From Planctomycetota bacterium (GTDB lineage Bacteria > Planctomycetota > Planctomycetia > Planctomycetales > Planctomycetaceae), in the NCBI GenBank assembly GCA_013151585.1, contig JAADHY010000311.1, positions 1 through 15,644 on the forward strand: a stretch of DNA of 15,644 bases, given 5' to 3'. Position numbers and translations under genes: made by a program. How positions within the stretch are numbered: position 1 is the stretch's first letter; each line of letters begins with the position of its first letter. The notes under the pieces are model-generated. The model worked only from the letters and a program-made list of their open reading frames with translations, searched no databases and was not told the DNA's origin. Positions 15,194 to 15,644 of this stretch are shown here, in pieces.

Positions 15194-15307
15194 GTGGCCA
15201 AGAAGAAAGCGACAAAGAAGGCGACCAAGAAGGCCGCGAAGAAGGCCACGAAGAAGAAAGCCGTCAAGAAAGCCACAAAGAAGGCCGCCAAGAAGAAGAA
15301 AAAGTAG
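15194..15307 (+). CDS. 37-residue Lys/Ala histone-H1-like protein
   Basis: The protein is almost entirely lysine and alanine: 21 Lys, 10 Ala, 4 Thr, 1 Val and the initiator. It is built on KKATKKAAKK units like the C-terminal tail of eukaryotic histone H1 and the bacterial H1-like proteins. With a charge near +21 it should bind DNA or other polyanions in the cytoplasm; nucleoid condensation is the likely role (inference). The GTG start at 15194 is set by a near-perfect Shine-Dalgarno, AAGGAGG (15180-15186), seven bases upstream. The alternative frames give Glu- or Leu-rich shadows without ribosome sites. It has its own terminator 40 bp downstream and a structured leader, which argues that this tiny frame is a real gene. 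It is shorter than most H1-like proteins; whether it is a complete protein or a remnant tail is open. Confidence 0.75.
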   Translation: MAKKKATKKATKKAAKKATKKKAVKKATKKAAKKKKK

Positions 15308-15348
15308 CGGCGGTCTGACGGCCCGAATCACACCATGCTACAACAAGT

Positions 15349-15394
15349 AAGAAGCGGCAGCCATTGGATCGGCTCGCCGCTTCTTCTATTTTTT
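15349..15394 (+). terminator. strong rho-independent terminator
   Basis: AAGAAGCGGC (15349-15358) pairs perfectly with GCCGCTTCTT (15376-15385). Inside it AGCC pairs with GGCT with a one-base bulge, around an eight-base loop. CTA and six T residues follow (15389-15394). This fits the end of the polylysine transcript. Read on the minus strand the same stem directly follows the stop of the possible gene at 15386, so it may serve both sides. Confidence 0.85.
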
Positions 15395-15644
15395 GAGGAG
15401 CAACCTTCCGCGAGGTAAGAACGCCATCGCGATCGGCAACAGGAGCCATGCGGCCGCGCAGAAAGCCGCCGACACTTCTCGAACGTGTCGCGGCTGTTTC
15501 CCACAGGCCCGAGGCCAGCACCCCAACAGCACTGGCGCCGGTGCTGCGCAGCGTCTGAATCGGTGAACGGCTCGCTTCGAAGATTTGTTCCAGAGGATGA
15601 GCTGGCTCAACAGAGCATACCGCTTCGCTCGGGGCTGCCCCGCT
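15386..15644 (-). CDS. possible 3' end of an unidentified gene (runs off right edge)
   Basis: One minus-strand frame is open from the right edge to TAG at 15386-15388, giving 85 residues. It ends with a hydrophobic stretch (FCAAAWLLLPIAMAFLP) and then basic residues (RGRLLLKK), like a final membrane helix with a cytoplasmic tail. The stop abuts the strong hairpin at 15349-15385, as expected for a gene end. The upstream part is rich in Arg, Cys and Pro and matches nothing I know. Another minus-strand frame is also open across the same stretch, so this call is weak. Confidence 0.3.
   Translation of the reverse strand, partial: AGQPRAKRYALLSQLILWNKSSKRAVHRFRRCAAPAPVLLGCWPRACGKQPRHVREVSAAFCAAAWLLLPIAMAFLPRGRLLLKK

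Noticed and set aside
15076..15318. Plus-strand 80-codon Glu/Arg-rich frame overlapping the polylysine gene
   Set aside because: It is the shifted reading of AAG-rich DNA. The Lys/Ala frame has the ribosome site and start at correct spacing.

Overview
The window looks like a piece of a GC-rich planctomycete chromosome, probably from the Pirellulales side of the phylum (inference). The strongest marker is a secreted cysteine-rich protein built from 'YTV' repeats (11865-13289, minus), a family known mainly from planctomycetes. Supporting signs are a very long stand-alone alpha-2-macroglobulin, a lipoprotein zinc-peptidase with a lectin-like tail, and a tiny Lys/Ala histone-H1-like protein. No insertion sequence, CRISPR array, rRNA or tRNA was seen.

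Layout. (1) 1-933, plus: the 3' end of gyrB, cut by the left edge. (2) 1120-2484, plus: a secreted family-10-type pectate lyase, ending against a convergent sugar isomerase/epimerase-type TIM barrel (2635-3444, minus). (3) 3638-5436, plus, divergent from the TIM barrel: a lipoprotein HEATH zincin whose C-terminal lectin-like domain is put out of frame by an apparent one-base loss near 5153-5160. (4) 5474-11617, minus, convergent with it: a 2047-residue alpha-2-macroglobulin-like protein with an intact CTEQ thioester motif, a low-complexity bait-like stretch and an odd tryptophan-rich insert. (5) 11865-13289, minus: the YTV protein, with two separate arrays of seven 16-residue units. (6) 13290-13802: a hairpin-rich intergenic stretch. 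(7) 13803-14633, plus: a second, different TIM-barrel isomerase/epimerase. (8) 14634-15193: an AT-richer stretch, then a chain of hairpins leading into a 37-residue polylysine protein (15194-15307) with a strong terminator behind it. (9) A possible minus-strand gene tail runs off the right edge.

How the genes may work together. Most products are predicted to be exported or surface-bound: pectate lyase, peptidase, protease-trapping macroglobulin and YTV wall-type protein. The lyase and the two sugar-isomerase-type enzymes suggest plant or algal polysaccharide use. The macroglobulin and YTV protein suggest envelope protection and structure. No single operon ties them together. The only same-strand neighbours outside the edges, YTV then macroglobulin, are 247 bp apart with a possible terminator between them.

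The least expected feature is the leader of the polylysine gene. About 130 nt can fold into five successive hairpins, the last of which holds the Shine-Dalgarno sequence in its loop and closes one base before the start codon. It is a candidate translational control element.
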